Below are positions 30,654-41,482 of a DNA stretch of 64,000 nucleotides, in pieces. Position 1 is the first letter of the stretch. Each line of letters begins with the position of its first letter. The DNA is taken from positions 329,718 to 393,717 of the forward strand of contig LSRX01000510.1 of NCBI GenBank assembly GCA_001939145.1. The letters are read 5' to 3'. Under the pieces are notes generated by a model. That model made no database searches, was not told where the DNA came from, and worked only from the letters and a program-made list of their open reading frames with translations. The stretch is from Symbiodinium microadriaticum (lineage: Eukaryota; Sar; Dinophyceae; Suessiales; Symbiodiniaceae). The translations under genes and the position numbers were made by a program.

Positions 30654-30710
30654 CTCAGACAGGCCGTATCGCTCAAGGTTCGATGGCACCACCAGCTCCT
30701 CCTCAGGCAC
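30654..30710 (-). CDS. WDR12: NLE-domain first-half exon of WDR12/Ytm1, isolated
   Basis: A 57-nt exon, phase 0-0, reading VPEEELVVPSNLERYGLSE, after GATGCAG and before GCAAGC (a strong GC donor). The NLE domain of Ytm1 reads APISLKRYGLSEIVNHLL and then continues to PVPFDFL. The match to the first half is clear. The second half is 16.5 kb downstream at 14136, beyond a UGT gene. About nine residues (IVNHLLGSE in yeast) are missing between the two. Either this is the true upstream exon with the UGT nested in the intron, or it is an orphan copy or misassembly. Confidence 0.75.
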
Positions 30711-31019
30711 CTGCATCACGTTGTCTGTTGGACAGTGTTGATCGAGCTCGGGCGGTCCAAGGCAGAACCGCCCGGAAGCCAGTGCATGAGCTCTGGGAAG
30801 TAAAACCCACGATGCGAAGCTATGCAGAAACACCGCACCGGCACGCAAGACATACGAGCTACTGTCACATTACTCACAAATTTGTATCAGAGAGTTCGGA
30901 GAAAGGAGACCCTAAATCACAACAACCCGACATCACAAGGAAATACACGAACTTTAGGAACCCCCCCATCGACCGCGGCTCACATGCACTGCTGTCCGGT
31001 AAATAGCATGTAGTACGTA

Positions 31020-31135
31020 GTACGCAGCATGTAGTACGTGGTAACTGCAGGGAGGGAATCCTTGAACTACAATACGAAGGAGCTCTAAAGAATAGGATTG
31101 GCAATCTTGTACTTATCAGGCCTTCTATATTCCCC
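31020..31135 (+). repeat. Family C right-end fragment with TAGTACG repeats
   Basis: CATGTAGTACGTAGTACGCA and repeats, then GGAGCTCTAAAGAATAGGAT and TTGGCAATC, matching the right half of family C. Confidence 0.5.
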
Positions 31136-31469
31136 GTCCTCCTGCCTGGAATGCATCTGGCAGCTTCGTCACAAAGCTAACGAGGGCTTCACCTCTGGGG
31201 GGGAGGCATCCTACTTCCTCGCTGCTGATCTTCGTCTTTTCGGGGTTGAGGTGCAGGGTTTACCCTCCACCCTAAACCCACGTCAGGGTCTCATAGGAAT
31301 TTGGGGTTCTGGGGGTTTGGGATCTTGCAATTTAAGGCTTCAGGGTTCGGGGGCGTTGGGCTTTGGGGTTCACGGCTTTCCGGAATCTCCGGGATTAAGA
31401 TCCCCAAAATCTTCACGGGATGACTTTACCGCTTGAAGGCTTTGATTTTAGATCTTAAATCAATACAAA

Positions 31470-31542
31470 AGGTCCTAACCCCTAAACCCTAAACCCCTAA
31501 ACCCTAAACCCCTAAACCCCTAAACCCTAAACCCTACACCGG
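31470..31542 (-). repeat. Telomere-like block (CCCTAAA/CCCCTAAA)n
   Basis: About ten units, C-rich on the plus strand. Confidence 0.9.
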
Positions 31543-31645
31543 GCCTCTGGCGCCAAGCTTGCAGTAAAAGATTTTTACTGCGAAGCCTGGGCTGGGACCA
31601 GCCCGACCCGCCCTGAAAAGCCTGAACCACGCACCCCAGCGGCTT

Positions 31646-31800
31646 CCCTTTAGGGTGTAGGGTTTAGGCTTTAGGAGCTTTGGGTTTTAGGGTTTAGGGT
31701 TCAGGGTTTAGGGTTTAGGGTTTTGGGGTTCAGGGTTTAGGGTTTAGGGTTTACGGTTTACGGCTTTAGGGTTTAGGGTTACGGGTTTAGGGGTTAGGGT
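31646..31800 (+). repeat. Telomere-like block (TTTAGGG)n with variants
   Basis: About 20 G-rich units including TTTACGG and TTTTGGGG drift. It faces the C-rich block at 31470 across 100 bp, so the pair is a large inverted repeat. Confidence 0.9.
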
Positions 31801-32194
31801 CAGTCATAGACTCAAAGCCCATGATAGGCTCCAACCCCCGGAAGCCTAGGCTCGAACTCCCTGAACCCGAATCCCTCTCCTCAAACCCTAAAGCTCCAAA
31901 ACCTGAACCCTAAAGCATGGGGCCCTGCCAGCGTCCCGAACCCTTAAGCGGACCAACTCCCACAAAACCAGGGCGACAGAAGCCCTGCCGTAGGCGTGGA
32001 GAGTCTTCCCCCAAAAAGGGTTATAGACATAAAAGAGGGTTATAGGGGTAACGGCCCTTGTTCTAGGGCCAATGTAAGCCCGAAACCTGAAAGAAGGAAC
32101 TTGAACCAGGGCCCATGTAAGGCCCGAAGCCTGAAACCCACCTCTGACGGTTTCACGACCCACAGGCCCGAATCCCAATGGAGGAGATTGAAAT

Positions 32195-32252
32195 AACCCC
32201 AAACCCTAAACCCAAAACCCTAAACCCCAAACCCCTAAACCCTAAACCGTTA
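32195..32252 (-). repeat. Telomere-like block (CCCTAAA)n
   Basis: Eight units with AAACCC spacing variants. The flanking 32260-33050 has open frames on both strands but no recognisable family. Confidence 0.9.
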
Positions 32253-33055
32253 AAAATCGTGGGAGGCCTCCTCCCGGTTTGGGCCCGGCACCTCCGAAAC
32301 AGAGAAAATCGGCTGAACGGATCCGGGTGCAGAGTCTTGGGCTTTGTAGGGTTTTGGGTCGTCTCAAGATTTCGATGTCGCGGTCTTCCCGGATTTCAGG
32401 GCTTACGGCTTGCAGTCCGGGGTGTAAGAGGTCTGCAGACTCTTGTCTACTTCCCACTGCTTGCACTATAGTGGAGGGTCTTTCGAGGATTCATCATACT
32501 AACTACCCCCACCCCCCTTGTAGCCCCTGTACACTTGTAGTAGAGCATGCCTTCAAAACCCCATTCTGATCATTGATGCTTGTGATGTGCTTCACCATCC
32601 GCGAGGAAAGGGATGCTCATGATCAGCGTGTGTAGGGCTACTTGCAGGTTCAGAGGTGGGTATTGACCGGGTTGGGGTTGGAAGCACCTTGATTGGCATG
32701 ATATGTAGTTGTAAAAGTAAAGTAACATTACTACTCTTGCAACCCAGCTCATCCTCATTTAGGGAGCAGGACAACAAGCCTGCAGCAGCCATGGCTCACA
32801 GCGTGGGAGCAATGGGAAGGCGTCCGGATGCGGGGCTGTCCCTTTTTTGAGAGTAGCTCAGTAGCTTTGGGAGATGGCACTGGGTGAATCTTAAACTAGA
32901 ATCCTGAGCTGTGATGTGGGCTCTGCTGGAAAGGTCCGCAGACTTCCATCGCTGCTACTGCCAAGGTACGGGGCAAAACCCTGGATGCTTAGTGGCTCCC
33001 TTTATAGCAACCCTTAAGCCTTAGAGGTTAGAGCAACAGAGTAACTGTCAAAAAC

Positions 33056-33156
33056 TGATGATACAAATCCTGCATTAATTCAAGGACCCTAAACTATGGG
33101 ACTTGTGGTATCTTCTTTATTATGGGTACTTGCAGGATCTCTATCATCAACCGTGG
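33056..33156. repeat. Family B foldback element
   Basis: Left TGATGATACAAATCCTGCAT, core GGACCCTAAACTATGGGACT, right GCAGGATCTCTATCATCAAC. Same length and order as the copy at 27808. Confidence 0.85.
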
Positions 33157-33287
33157 TAAGCCTTTTCAGCTTCATGGGCTGGGGATCTCATGGTTTCGCC
33201 TGAACCCCGAGAGCCGGTGGCACACAGAAGCAAACACGAAGCAGAAACTTGCCGAGGCTTTGAAGGCTTCGTGGGTGCCAGCACCAC

Positions 33288-33346
33288 CTTCTTGAAAGGG
33301 TGCTGGTCTTTGGGGAGCTCTGAATTCAGAACGAGCAAATCATGAC
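33288..33346 (-). CDS. Candidate exon: HDLLVLNSELPKDQHPFKK
   Basis: A 59-nt stretch after GTGTGCAG reads HDLLVLNSELPKDQHPFKK and ends AAGAAG|GTGGTG. It is protein-like with plausible splice sites on both sides. It lies upstream of the isolated NLE exon. No family recognised. Confidence 0.4.
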
Positions 33347-33433
33347 CTGCACACAGAGTCAACACAAAACCTTCAGGAGCCATGGGTGGCAGAAACCGTC
33401 GAGGAACTGACGTCATCCACGGTTTGATCCACT

Positions 33434-33520
33434 ATTTGGTGGTTCACGGGTAGTTCTAAAGTTGTAACTAGGGTAACTATAATTATAACCTAGCTGCACA
33501 GTCTCATGAACCTCCAAATA
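33434..33520 (-). repeat. Family A foldback element, shortened
   Basis: GGTGGTTCACGGGTAGTT at the left, GGGTAACTATAATTATAACC core, CATGAACCTCCAAATA at the right. Confidence 0.75.
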
Positions 33521-33671
33521 CAGCCTATGCACAAGAGGGGTCTGCTGCGAATGCCCCGAGCTTTTTCGACGTTATTCCAGCTTGAGGATCCCTTTCGCAA
33601 GCAGCAGCCTGTGCAACAGGCGACGGCTGCCAGTGCTCGGATCAGGAGCTCATGGTTCATACCCATGCACC

Positions 33672-33755
33672 GGTTTAGGGCTTAGGGCTTCGGGTTTAGG
33701 GGTTTTGGGCTTAGGGTTTAGGGTTTACGGGTTTAGGGATTAGGGTTTAGGGTAA
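33672..33755 (+). repeat. Telomere-like block, G-rich strand
   Basis: About ten TTTAGGG-like units with CTTAGGG and TTTACGGG variants. Confidence 0.85.
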
Positions 33756-33759
33756 CATG

Positions 33760-34990
33760 CTGGGTTTAAGAGGCCAGAGTGTGGGACGACCGAGAGTAAT
33801 GCGGCGACATTGGAGTGTTGATGCCCCAAGGCCCGAAGACCTAAGTACAAAACGACAGCAACGGAGCTAACTAAACAACCCTACCAGAATGAATCCCAAT
33901 CCGAATCCTACATGGGTGGAAGAATCATGGAACCAGCACGAAAAACCAGTTCGGAAGAGTGGTGTTGGTGATTCGAGAGAAACGGCAGCACCACAAAAAA
34001 GCGCTCGTCACAAGAAAAAATGGCAGCAGCACTAGCTGGTCGTGATGCTTGCCGTCGTCGTCTCCATCGTCGTAGTCGCAAAATTGTCGTGACCACAGAG
34101 GCAGCAGCAGATTGGAATAACAAAGCCAACGCTCGAACCCCAGAATTCCCTCAAGTCCCGGCCTGTGTCCAAGGGACTTCACGTCCAAGGCCTCCCAGAG
34201 GGACTGCTCGATGCCTCACCAAAGGCCGGCTCAGGCGTTGTCTCAAACACCCAAACCCCGAATTCCAAACCGGCTCGCGCTGCTTTCTCAACGAGGTGCC
34301 AACATGTTAGCAGCAAAGCCCTAGGCAGCTAAGGCCCTCCGTTCAACCGGGAGGACCCGAAGCTCCACAGCGAGCCCTCTACCTCTAATCGCAGAAGCTT
34401 GCGCCTTGGGGTTCCATGGTGTAAATACACTGGGGTAGCCGCCGCGGAACGGCAGTACGACTTGTTCAGACCAACAGATCAGGGCTTTGCAATTCGGGCC
34501 CAGCGGAAGCAGCGATTCGAACACCCAAACGCTCCTCCCCATAGTCCCCAAAAGCCCAAACTTCATGCTCCGAAAAAGCAGCAGCCTTTTCAAGAGAATT
34601 CCCACGGAGTAGTGGGCAAGGCTCTAATATTTTGCCGGGAACAGGACCTAAGAAAACTGAAATCCCATAAACCCGAGACCCAACCATTGACAGGCCCGGA
34701 ACTCCAAAACGTAGACACTACAATCCTACAAGACATCGAAAGGTCCCAAACCCCGGCTCTCCCAAAATTTTCAAGCCCCTGAGGCCCTAAACCCCTAAAC
34801 ACCTTCAAGCTTAGCCAAACCTTCAAGCCCCCTAAGGCCCTAAACCCCTAAACATTATGAATCTTTGGGTTTAGGGTTTAGGGTTCCTAAACTCCTGAAA
34901 CCTCCACAGCAGCCCCGTTGAAACGACAAGCCAAGGTACGCCCGATGACGGAGCCCTTCGGATGCTCGGGGAGGATACCTGGGCTTTCGG
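33760..34990. other. Stretch without a recognised gene
   Basis: Two telomere-like blocks (C-rich near 34788-34850, G-rich at 34866-34884) and several overlapping open frames of 70-130 codons on both strands; none has a family signature or consistently GC-rich third positions. Confidence 0.5.
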
Positions 34991-34993
34991 GGT

Positions 34994-35132
34994 TCTTGGA
35001 GGTTCATGGGTGCCGATGAATGAAGTTGTAAGTAAGGTAACCGTAATCATAGTATATGATAGTATATGATAGTCTATTATAGTTTTTTATAGTTTATTAT
35101 AGTTTCTTATAGTTTATGTTAGTCTATCATAA
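34994..35132. repeat. Family A element interrupted by TATAGTTTATTA repeats
   Basis: CTTGGAGGTTCATGGGTG starts a family A left arm and GTTGTAAGTAAGGTAACCGT follows, but the centre has expanded into repeated ATAGTATATGATAGTCTATT words; the right arm is lost (AACCCATGTTAGGAGGCC remains). Confidence 0.65.
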
Positions 35133-35911
35133 TAACCCATGTTAGGAGGCCTAGCATGTGGGGCTTTCGGACGCAGAGTTTGGGAGTTCAAGAGTCGGTC
35201 TCTCGTGGCATCCCTGATGGCTCTCCGGATTTGCGGAGCTCTTGGGGCCCGGTTTAGGGTAGAGTTTGGGGTTTAGGGACCCACCCGGATACACCTAGAC
35301 TCTGGTGATGTTGCTGCGCTTTGCTGGCAACGGAGGCCTAAAAGAATCCAGAGCCTGAAGTTCGTCAAGATGGCCACATGTGTGCAGACCATGCCGCACA
35401 CCCCCAAAATCAGAAGCAAACACTCTGAAAAGAAGCTACACAGCTACAAACTGCCCCAGAACCCGAAGGTGAAGCGTATATTCTTACATAGTTTATCAAA
35501 AATAAAGGAACTCTAAGGAATGATATTGGCTTCTGTATTCCAGCATCGCAAATGCAGCCCACACCACAGGCTGAAAGTGCCGGCACTCCCCCGAACTCCT
35601 CCAGGATGTGGTGGGAGAGGGAGCAAGGCGCCCCAGCATGGGATTTAGGGCTCGGGGCTCAGGGCTTTAAGGTTTTATTGTTTTCTGCCGGACCTTTTCT
35701 CCCGAGGAGCTTTGGGGTTTAGGTCGGAAGGTTCAGGGCTGAAGATCAGATCAGTCTCGACGCCAAGTTCGAGTAGTTTTCGATGTTTTGAGCTTTAAGA
35801 CGCACTTCCACCCGCCGACTTTTAGAAGCATCGGTATCAGCCAGGCAGGTGTTGGGGTGGATTCTTCAACAGTGGCAAATGGCCTTGCGGGCCTGAGATG
35901 CGAAGTAATGT

Positions 35912-36016
35912 AGTATATGATAGTAGAATATAGAGTAGAGTATAATATAATATATGATAGTAGAATATAGAGTGGAGTCTAACATAATATATGATAGTAG
36001 AACATAGAGTATAGTA
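35912..36016 (+). repeat. 37-bp minisatellite, three copies
   Basis: TATATGATAGTAGAATATAG recurs at exact 37-bp steps (35921, 35958, 35995), within a TATAGAGTAGAGT context. Confidence 0.9.
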
Positions 36017-36162
36017 TACTTATACAAAGAATCATCTGCTTCGTTGGAAAAAAACTTGAAGAGAGCCCAGCTTACGAGTCAAACTCAAGGGCCCTGGCCT
36101 GCTCTGTCTCTAACCCCCCGGAGTCTGAACCTTTGCCCGGGGGCAAGGGAGAAAACGCTGGG

Positions 36163-36290
36163 TTTGGGGGGTTTAGGGGGTTTAGGGGTTTGGGGTTTAG
36201 GGGTTTTGGGGTTTTGGGGTTTAGGGTTTAGGGTTTATGGGCTTTGGGTTTAGGGTTTAGGGGTTCAGGGTTTAGGGTTTAGGGCTGAAG
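36163..36290 (+). repeat. Telomere-like block, G-rich strand
   Basis: TTTAGGG, TTTGGGG and TTTAGGGG mixture, about 15 units. Confidence 0.9.
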
Positions 36291-36547
36291 ACTGTCTCCG
36301 AACCGAGAAGTCCAGGGTTCTAGGGTTTGGGAAAACCCCGGCCCTCCCGCCTCAACTTTTCAAAGCAAAGCCCCCCGAAATCCCCGAAAGCCCTACAAGA
36401 CCCCAAACCCTAGGAAGCCCTCCAGTGCCCTGCAGTGCCCTACAACGCCCTGCAAGGCACACCCAGCTCCTCAGTGATCGCCTTCGTGTAGATCACCTGA
36501 GACCAACCCTCTGGCCTTCGCCGTACAGAAGCCCTTGCAACCCTGAG

Positions 36548-36940
36548 CTCTTTAGGGTTTAGGGTATTATAGGGTTTAGGGTTTAGGGCTTTTTGGTTTA
36601 GGGCTTAGGGTTCTAGAGCCTCTTTCACGGTCCGAGCTGCTGCTTTTGCTGGTTTGGGGTCGTTTAACCCTGAACCCCTAAACCCTGAACCCTAAACCCT
36701 AAACCCTAAACCTGAAGCCCTAACCCTGAACCCCTGAAGCCTGAGCTGCAAAGGATCTCTCCTACCGGCTCCAAGGAAGACCCCACACCCACAGAGTCCT
36801 CTGCACCCTCGCTTTTCGTCTTTGGGGGGTTTAGGTTTAGGGTTTAGGGTTTAGGTTTTGGATTTTGGGTTTGGGGTTTAGGGTTTAGGGTTTCAGGTTT
36901 ACGGGGTTTAGGGTTTAAAGTTTCAGGTTGAGGGTTCGGG
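36548..36940. repeat. Cluster of telomere-like blocks in alternating orientation
   Basis: G-rich at 36548-36612, C-rich at 36662-36730, G-rich at 36826-36940. Between the last two the minus strand has KTKSEGAEDSVGVGSSLEPV in a frame with GC-rich third positions (36751-36822), a weak exon candidate. Confidence 0.8.
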
Positions 36941-37179
36941 GTGTAGGAAGATAACCCTCACCCCCATACCGAACGACGGATGCCCAAACTCGCTAACGCT
37001 GCCGGAAAGAATCGGAGTACATGAGAATCGCAATCACAAGGATGATTCTACAAGTAAGAACAGTAAGAACCAGATTAGTAGTAATCACAACAAGAAGAAG
37101 AGCTAACAATCACTACGAGTCACAATAAGACTAATGATCATCATCCAAACACAGAATCTCAAAAGATTGATTCAAGGAA

Positions 37180-37316
37180 ACACCCTAAACCCCTAAACCC
37201 TAAACCCTAAATCCAAAACCCTAAACCCTAAATAAACCCTAAATCCAAAACCCTAAACCCTAAGCCCTAAATCCAAAACCCTAAACCCTGAGTCCTAAAC
37301 CCTAAACCCTAAACCC
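37180..37316 (-). repeat. Telomere-like block (CCCTAAA)n with AAATCCAAAACCCTAAA higher order
   Basis: About 17 units; CCCTAAATCCAAAACCCTAA recurs three times at 30-36-bp spacing, so a higher-order repeat is forming. Confidence 0.9.
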
Positions 37317-37328
37317 GACCCGCTTGGC

Positions 37329-37408
37329 CAAGGCGCGAGGGCTCCTCGCCCGGAGTCCAGGCCCCGCAGCCACTCCCGCACTTCGTTCTCGGCCTCTTCC
37401 GGCGCCTC
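37329..37408 (-). CDS. Candidate exon: EAPEEAENEVREWLRGLDSG
   Basis: An 80-nt exon reading EAPEEAENEVREWLRGLDSG, then RGALAP, with nearly all third positions G or C. Acceptor CCCAAG, donor GCCAAG. The EVREWLRGL segment resembles the start of a SAM domain, but 12 residues are too few to claim it. Part of it is duplicated across the gap at 37533. It is the 3'-most of a series of charged exons on the minus strand (49.3 to 37.3 kb). Confidence 0.5.
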
Positions 37409-37597
37409 CTTGGGGATTCAAAAAGATCCAGGGCTCTACTAGGAGTTCTTATATGTAAAAACCCTAAAAACCCTTAATATGAACCTTAAACCCTTTTCGG
37501 GTTCATTTCGTCCTTAAAGGTATATTCCTTCCNCACTCCCGCACTTCGTTCTCGGCCTCTTCCGGCGCCTCCTTGGGGATTCAAAAAGATCCAGGGC
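37371..37597. repeat. 64-bp duplication flanking an assembly gap (n at 37533)
   Basis: Positions 37371-37434 and 37534-37597 are identical (CACTCCCGCACTTCGTTCTC and onward to CCAGGG). The second copy starts immediately after the n. This is the pattern of a contig overlap that was not merged, so 100-160 bp here are probably artificial. Confidence 0.9.
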
Positions 37598-37661
37598 CCC
37601 TTTAAGGGTTCTTTTAAAGGTTCCTTTTGTAAGGGTTCTGTAGGGGTTTAGGGTTTAGGGT

Positions 37662-37777
37662 CTACTTGGAGGTTCATGGGTAGGTAGCAGCGGGGCTGTG
37701 CGTCCCATAATGTGGGTTGTAATTATAGTTGCCCTGCTTGTAAACCCCACTCACAACTACCCACGAACCTCCACGTA
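37662..37777. repeat. Family A foldback element, full length
   Basis: CTACTTGGAGGTTCATGGGT at the left, ACCCACGAACCTCCACGTA at the right, TAATTATAGTTGCCC core. Same length (116 bp) as the copy at 47336. Confidence 0.85.
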
Positions 37778-38111
37778 AGTACATAAGTGTATATACGGTC
37801 CTTGATCACACCGCGGTACAATGACCACACAGCCCCTGAATCGAACCTTAGCCAGTGCCTCCTCGTAGACGGTGTTCGTCGACTGCGCAGCAGCCTCAGT
37901 CTCGCAATTTGATTTGCTGCTCGGATTTTGGGCTTCCTGCTTTAGGAAAGCAGCCTGTTGCTGCTGCAGCTGCTTCTGCTCCTGCAGCTCTCGTTATGGT
38001 TGTTGCTGTTACTGCTGTTGTTGCTGTTGCTGTTGCTGCTCCGGCCCTTAGCCTCCCTACAAACCCTCCCCAATGCCTGAAACCCTACATCCTACAAGTT
38101 GCAGCCCAAAC

Positions 38112-38168
38112 CCGAAAAGCAGAGACGCTGAGGGCCGCGCCGGAGGAGAAGACGGCGATGGCGTCGGG
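38112..38168 (-). CDS. Candidate exon: PDAIAVFSSGAALSVSAFR
   Basis: A 57-nt exon, phase 0-0, PDAIAVFSSGAALSVSAFR, with GC at nearly every third position. Acceptor CCGTAG, donor GTTTGG. A plus-strand 140-codon ORF overlaps it but contains a GCT/GTT triplet run. No family assigned. Confidence 0.45.
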
Positions 38169-38607
38169 CTACGGAAGATGCCCTGAGGTTGCTTTCAGAT
38201 CCCTTTTTCAATGCTTTGCTTCAGGGCCAAGAAGAGAAACAACGGTATTGCCCTACGGTTTAGGGTTTAGAGTTTAGGGTTTAGGGACAATGACAGTACT
38301 TCTTTGCCAGAAGGCATGCGTAGCGAGACGATGGCGGTGTGCATGCGCATGCTCGGTCGACAGGTTGCTCGCACCATCGTTCTGCAAGATCTTTACCCAG
38401 CTGGGAGTGGGAAGTGATTTTCTTCAGTAGGTATGTTGAAATACATTATCGTACAATACATTGCGTATATCCCCGTAGTGACACACACGGATTACTCACC
38501 GGCCCGCTCGCTCACCTGTTTGACCTTACCTCATGATGCTCACCCACTCAGTAATACATCGAGCAATGGCAAGAATGGCCAAAGTGGTAGCAGCAGGAGC
38601 GGCGCCA

Positions 38608-38610
38608 AGT

Positions 38611-38650
<40 letters not shown>

Positions 38651-38652
38651 GT
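38608..38652 (+). repeat. (GCA)n microsatellite
   Basis: Fourteen AGC triplets. The Ser-run and Cys-run ORFs are artefacts. Confidence 0.95.
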
Positions 38653-38699
38653 TGTAGCAGTAGCTGTGGTCGCAATCGACCCGCTCAATCGCCCCCCAG

Positions 38700-40540
38700 C
38701 CCAAACACTTTCCTGATTTGCGTGTGCACACTCCCCCAAAATCCAACCTAGCGGCCTCGATAATGGGGTGTGGGGAGGGGGTGTACATTGTAGTACACTT
38801 TTTACAGGTTGAGGTATAGAAAGTACCGTTCACATTTTTATTAATTCTTCAGAACCTCGCAGTAAACCTCATACGTACCCAACCTGCTTGCTGCTCGGAG
38901 CCGGCACGAAGCTCCTGCGACCAGACGCATTGGACACAATGAAATAGGAGTCTGAAAACTCAGCAATCAGATAAGGGCTGTATAAAGCTTCCTTTAAGGC
39001 TTTAAGGTATAATGTATCCTTGTGGCCCAGCTTATGGTAAGTAAATGCACGTCGTACGTAGAAGTAACCCCCAAAACCCGTCTATAGCGACCGAACCTCC
39101 CATCACAACTTGTATGACCACGATCTTCGCCTTTTTGGGGCTCGAAGCTCTAGTTTTGCACGGTTTCAGGCAGATTTGCGGCTTTCGGTTTCAACGATTA
39201 GAACAAGGTTTGGGGTGGGTGCGCGTGCGGGTGCTGTACTCCTGATTCCGCAGATGAACCCGACTTGTTGAGGAGTAACGTTCTTGCTTTTTAAGACTGC
39301 ATGTGTTGAGCATTCTGTGCTTCAGGGCCTCATATTTGCAAGGGCTCATGAACCTCCTTGCTGTCATCTTGATTCTGACTACAGCTCTCATCCCCACTAT
39401 GAAGTTCATTATCGGCACACCCGTGGCATCACTGCCTGGCTCGCCACGTAGCAAACCCCGATGACAATGAGGTAGTCCGAAGCGATTTGGTCCAAACCCC
39501 ACACATGCAGCTGCACGTCCACGCAGTTGCCAAAAAAAAATCTCAAAAAAGGCATTCCACTGACCCTCAACCCCTCAAGCTTCGACCTGAACCTTTCTGC
39601 GAAGTAGCCTCAAATTCGTAATTCGAAGCCACAAACCCTGAATCTTGTATGACCGCGTGCTAGCTGCTACTTCCACACCTCACCAAAAAAGCCCCGAGAC
39701 AAGTGAGGCTCCCTGGAGGTGGAGAAGTAGGCGATTTGTCCTGCACCATAGCATGGCGGAAGGACTCGGCTGCCTAATAAACGGGCCCTGATTGTATGAA
39801 TAGGGCACTACAAGAATCTAACAGGTGTTTATCAGGTTGAATTAGGGGCGTCGGCATGTGGAAGACGGTTTTGGTGTATACCACCATCGCGAATTCTTCA
39901 CCCATAGATTGGTGCTGTTTGGATTTTCAACGGGTTTAAATACAAAGCCGGTGGCATCTATTGGGTTTTGGCCTTCGAGGGGTTCAGCGAACCTGGAACC
40001 CTAGAATCCCAACACAGAACCCCAAAACATCAAACCACGTCACCACGTGCCCCGCAAACCCGCAGACACAGTAGCCCTGAACCCCCCCCCCCGGAACCCT
40101 ACAAAAAACACTACGCGGCCTTCAAAATCTCTCCATAAAACCGCACNCCAGGCGGCGGGTTCCTGGCAGCGCACCAAGCAAGGATTCGGGTCTCTAGGGG
40201 TTTACCTTTAGCTCTAATAGGGTTTAGGGTTTAGGTTTTAGGGTTCAAGGGCTTTCTATAGAACTCAAAGAAGGAAACCTGCAAAGGTGGCTTGGGGGGA
40301 GGTGTAAAGCATGGCCTTCCGGCAAAATTGCTCTAGGGTTTTGTTGACTGCGAGGCATGAGTGCATGAGCCAACCTATGTGATGTTCGTCAAGTCATTCC
40401 TTCAAGGCGTTGCTAACTTGTACAACTGTAGCATGCCAGGCCATAGCACTTTAGCACAATCTTGCTACCTTCGAAAGACTAGCGCAGCAAGCCACAGATT
40501 CAGGTGCTGGTGTAAACAGTTCGCATAAGCCCGCTCCGTG
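38700..40540. other. Stretch without a recognised gene
   Basis: Family C-like fragments near 38755 and 39780, an assembly n at 40147 and a telomere-like block at 40218-40250. A minus-strand frame at 39300-39440 is open and basic but has no motif. Confidence 0.5.
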
Positions 40541-40571
40541 ATGGTTTGGCAGGAACCCTGAGAAGAGTGAC

Positions 40572-40705
40572 CGTTTTCAGATCTCTCTCTTCCTTTCCCA
40601 CAAGCTCGGGCTCGAGCAGGGCTTGTTTTCCTTCCGCTTTCCCGAGGGCTTCGGGCTCTCTTATCCAGGCTTTCCTAGCCTTTTTTGGAGCGGCCTTTAA
40701 CCGTG
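40572..40705 (-). CDS. Candidate exon: Lys/Ala/Glu-rich
   Basis: The minus frame is open for about 45 codons: LKAAPKKARKAWIREPEALG, then KAEGKQALLEPELVGKEERD, before donor GTCACT. The charged, low-complexity composition resembles the neighbouring candidate exons at 41200 and 42291. Acceptor CAAAG is weak. Confidence 0.4.
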
Positions 40706-41199
40706 CTTTGTTTTTTCAAGGTTTCGGGCGCGCTTTTCTTCGGAACCATCCTGTGCTCAGTTATGTTGGGGGTTTAAGGTTTTATGTTGGGGGTCTAAGG
40801 TGTACTATCGGGGCTTGAAGTTTCATGTTGGGGGTAAGGGCTTTTATTGGGGTTTCACGTCTTGGTCTGCGGATTTTGAACATCCCTATACCTATATACC
40901 TATGCGAAACCTCTCCTGCATGTCGATACCCGATCCGAACCCTGGCAGGAGCAAAAAACAGACATCTAAAATTAAATTCTACGCCCCGACACGTTAGGTG
41001 AGAAAATCAGGACACCCTAGATGGAGCCCTAGCTCGTAGGATCCTTGCTATAAGGACCTTCAGTCAGGAAACCTTTCAAACACATAACCCGGAAAGACCC
41101 CCATAAAGCCAGAAAAAAATGACAAAAAGACTGCTAGGCTCAAGAACCTAAACCCTAAACTTTCCTAAACCCTAAAACCTAAACCCCCAAAAAAAAAGC

Positions 41200-41282
41200 G
41201 AGAACTCCTCCGCATGGGACTCCGCCGCTCCGTCCGCTTTGGGGAGCTCCGCTTGGGCGGGCTGCGAGGCGGAGTGCTCCGC
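41200..41282 (-). CDS. Candidate exon: AEHSASQPAQAELPKADGAA
   Basis: An 83-nt exon reading AEHSASQPAQAELPKADGAA then ESHAEEF; all but a few third positions are G or C, which chance frames here do not show. Acceptor AAAAAG, donor GCTTTT. Probably a disordered linker of the same unknown gene as the exons at 42.3 and 37.4 kb. Confidence 0.45.
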
Positions 41283-41309
41283 CTTTTTGGGACCCAGAGA
41301 GCCCAATAA

Positions 41310-41482
41310 GGGTTTAGGGCTTAGGGTTTATAGGGTTTAGGAGGGTTTTAGGGTTTAGGGTTTATTGGGTTTATAGGGTTTAGGAGGTTTCGGAGGGTTT
41401 TAGGGTTTGTAGGGTTTAGGAGGGTTTTAGGGTTTATAGGGTTTAGGAGGGTTTTAGGGTTTAGGGTTTAGGGCTTAATACC
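41310..41482 (+). repeat. Telomere-like block with GTTTAGGAGGGTTTTAGG higher-order repeat
   Basis: TTTAGGG units combined into a 30-38-bp unit (TTTATAGGGTTTAGGAGG) repeated four times. Confidence 0.85.

Noticed and set aside
36163-36940. Telomere-like blocks as evidence for chromosome fusion points
   Set aside because: Blocks are too short, too many and too evenly spread to mark individual fusions.
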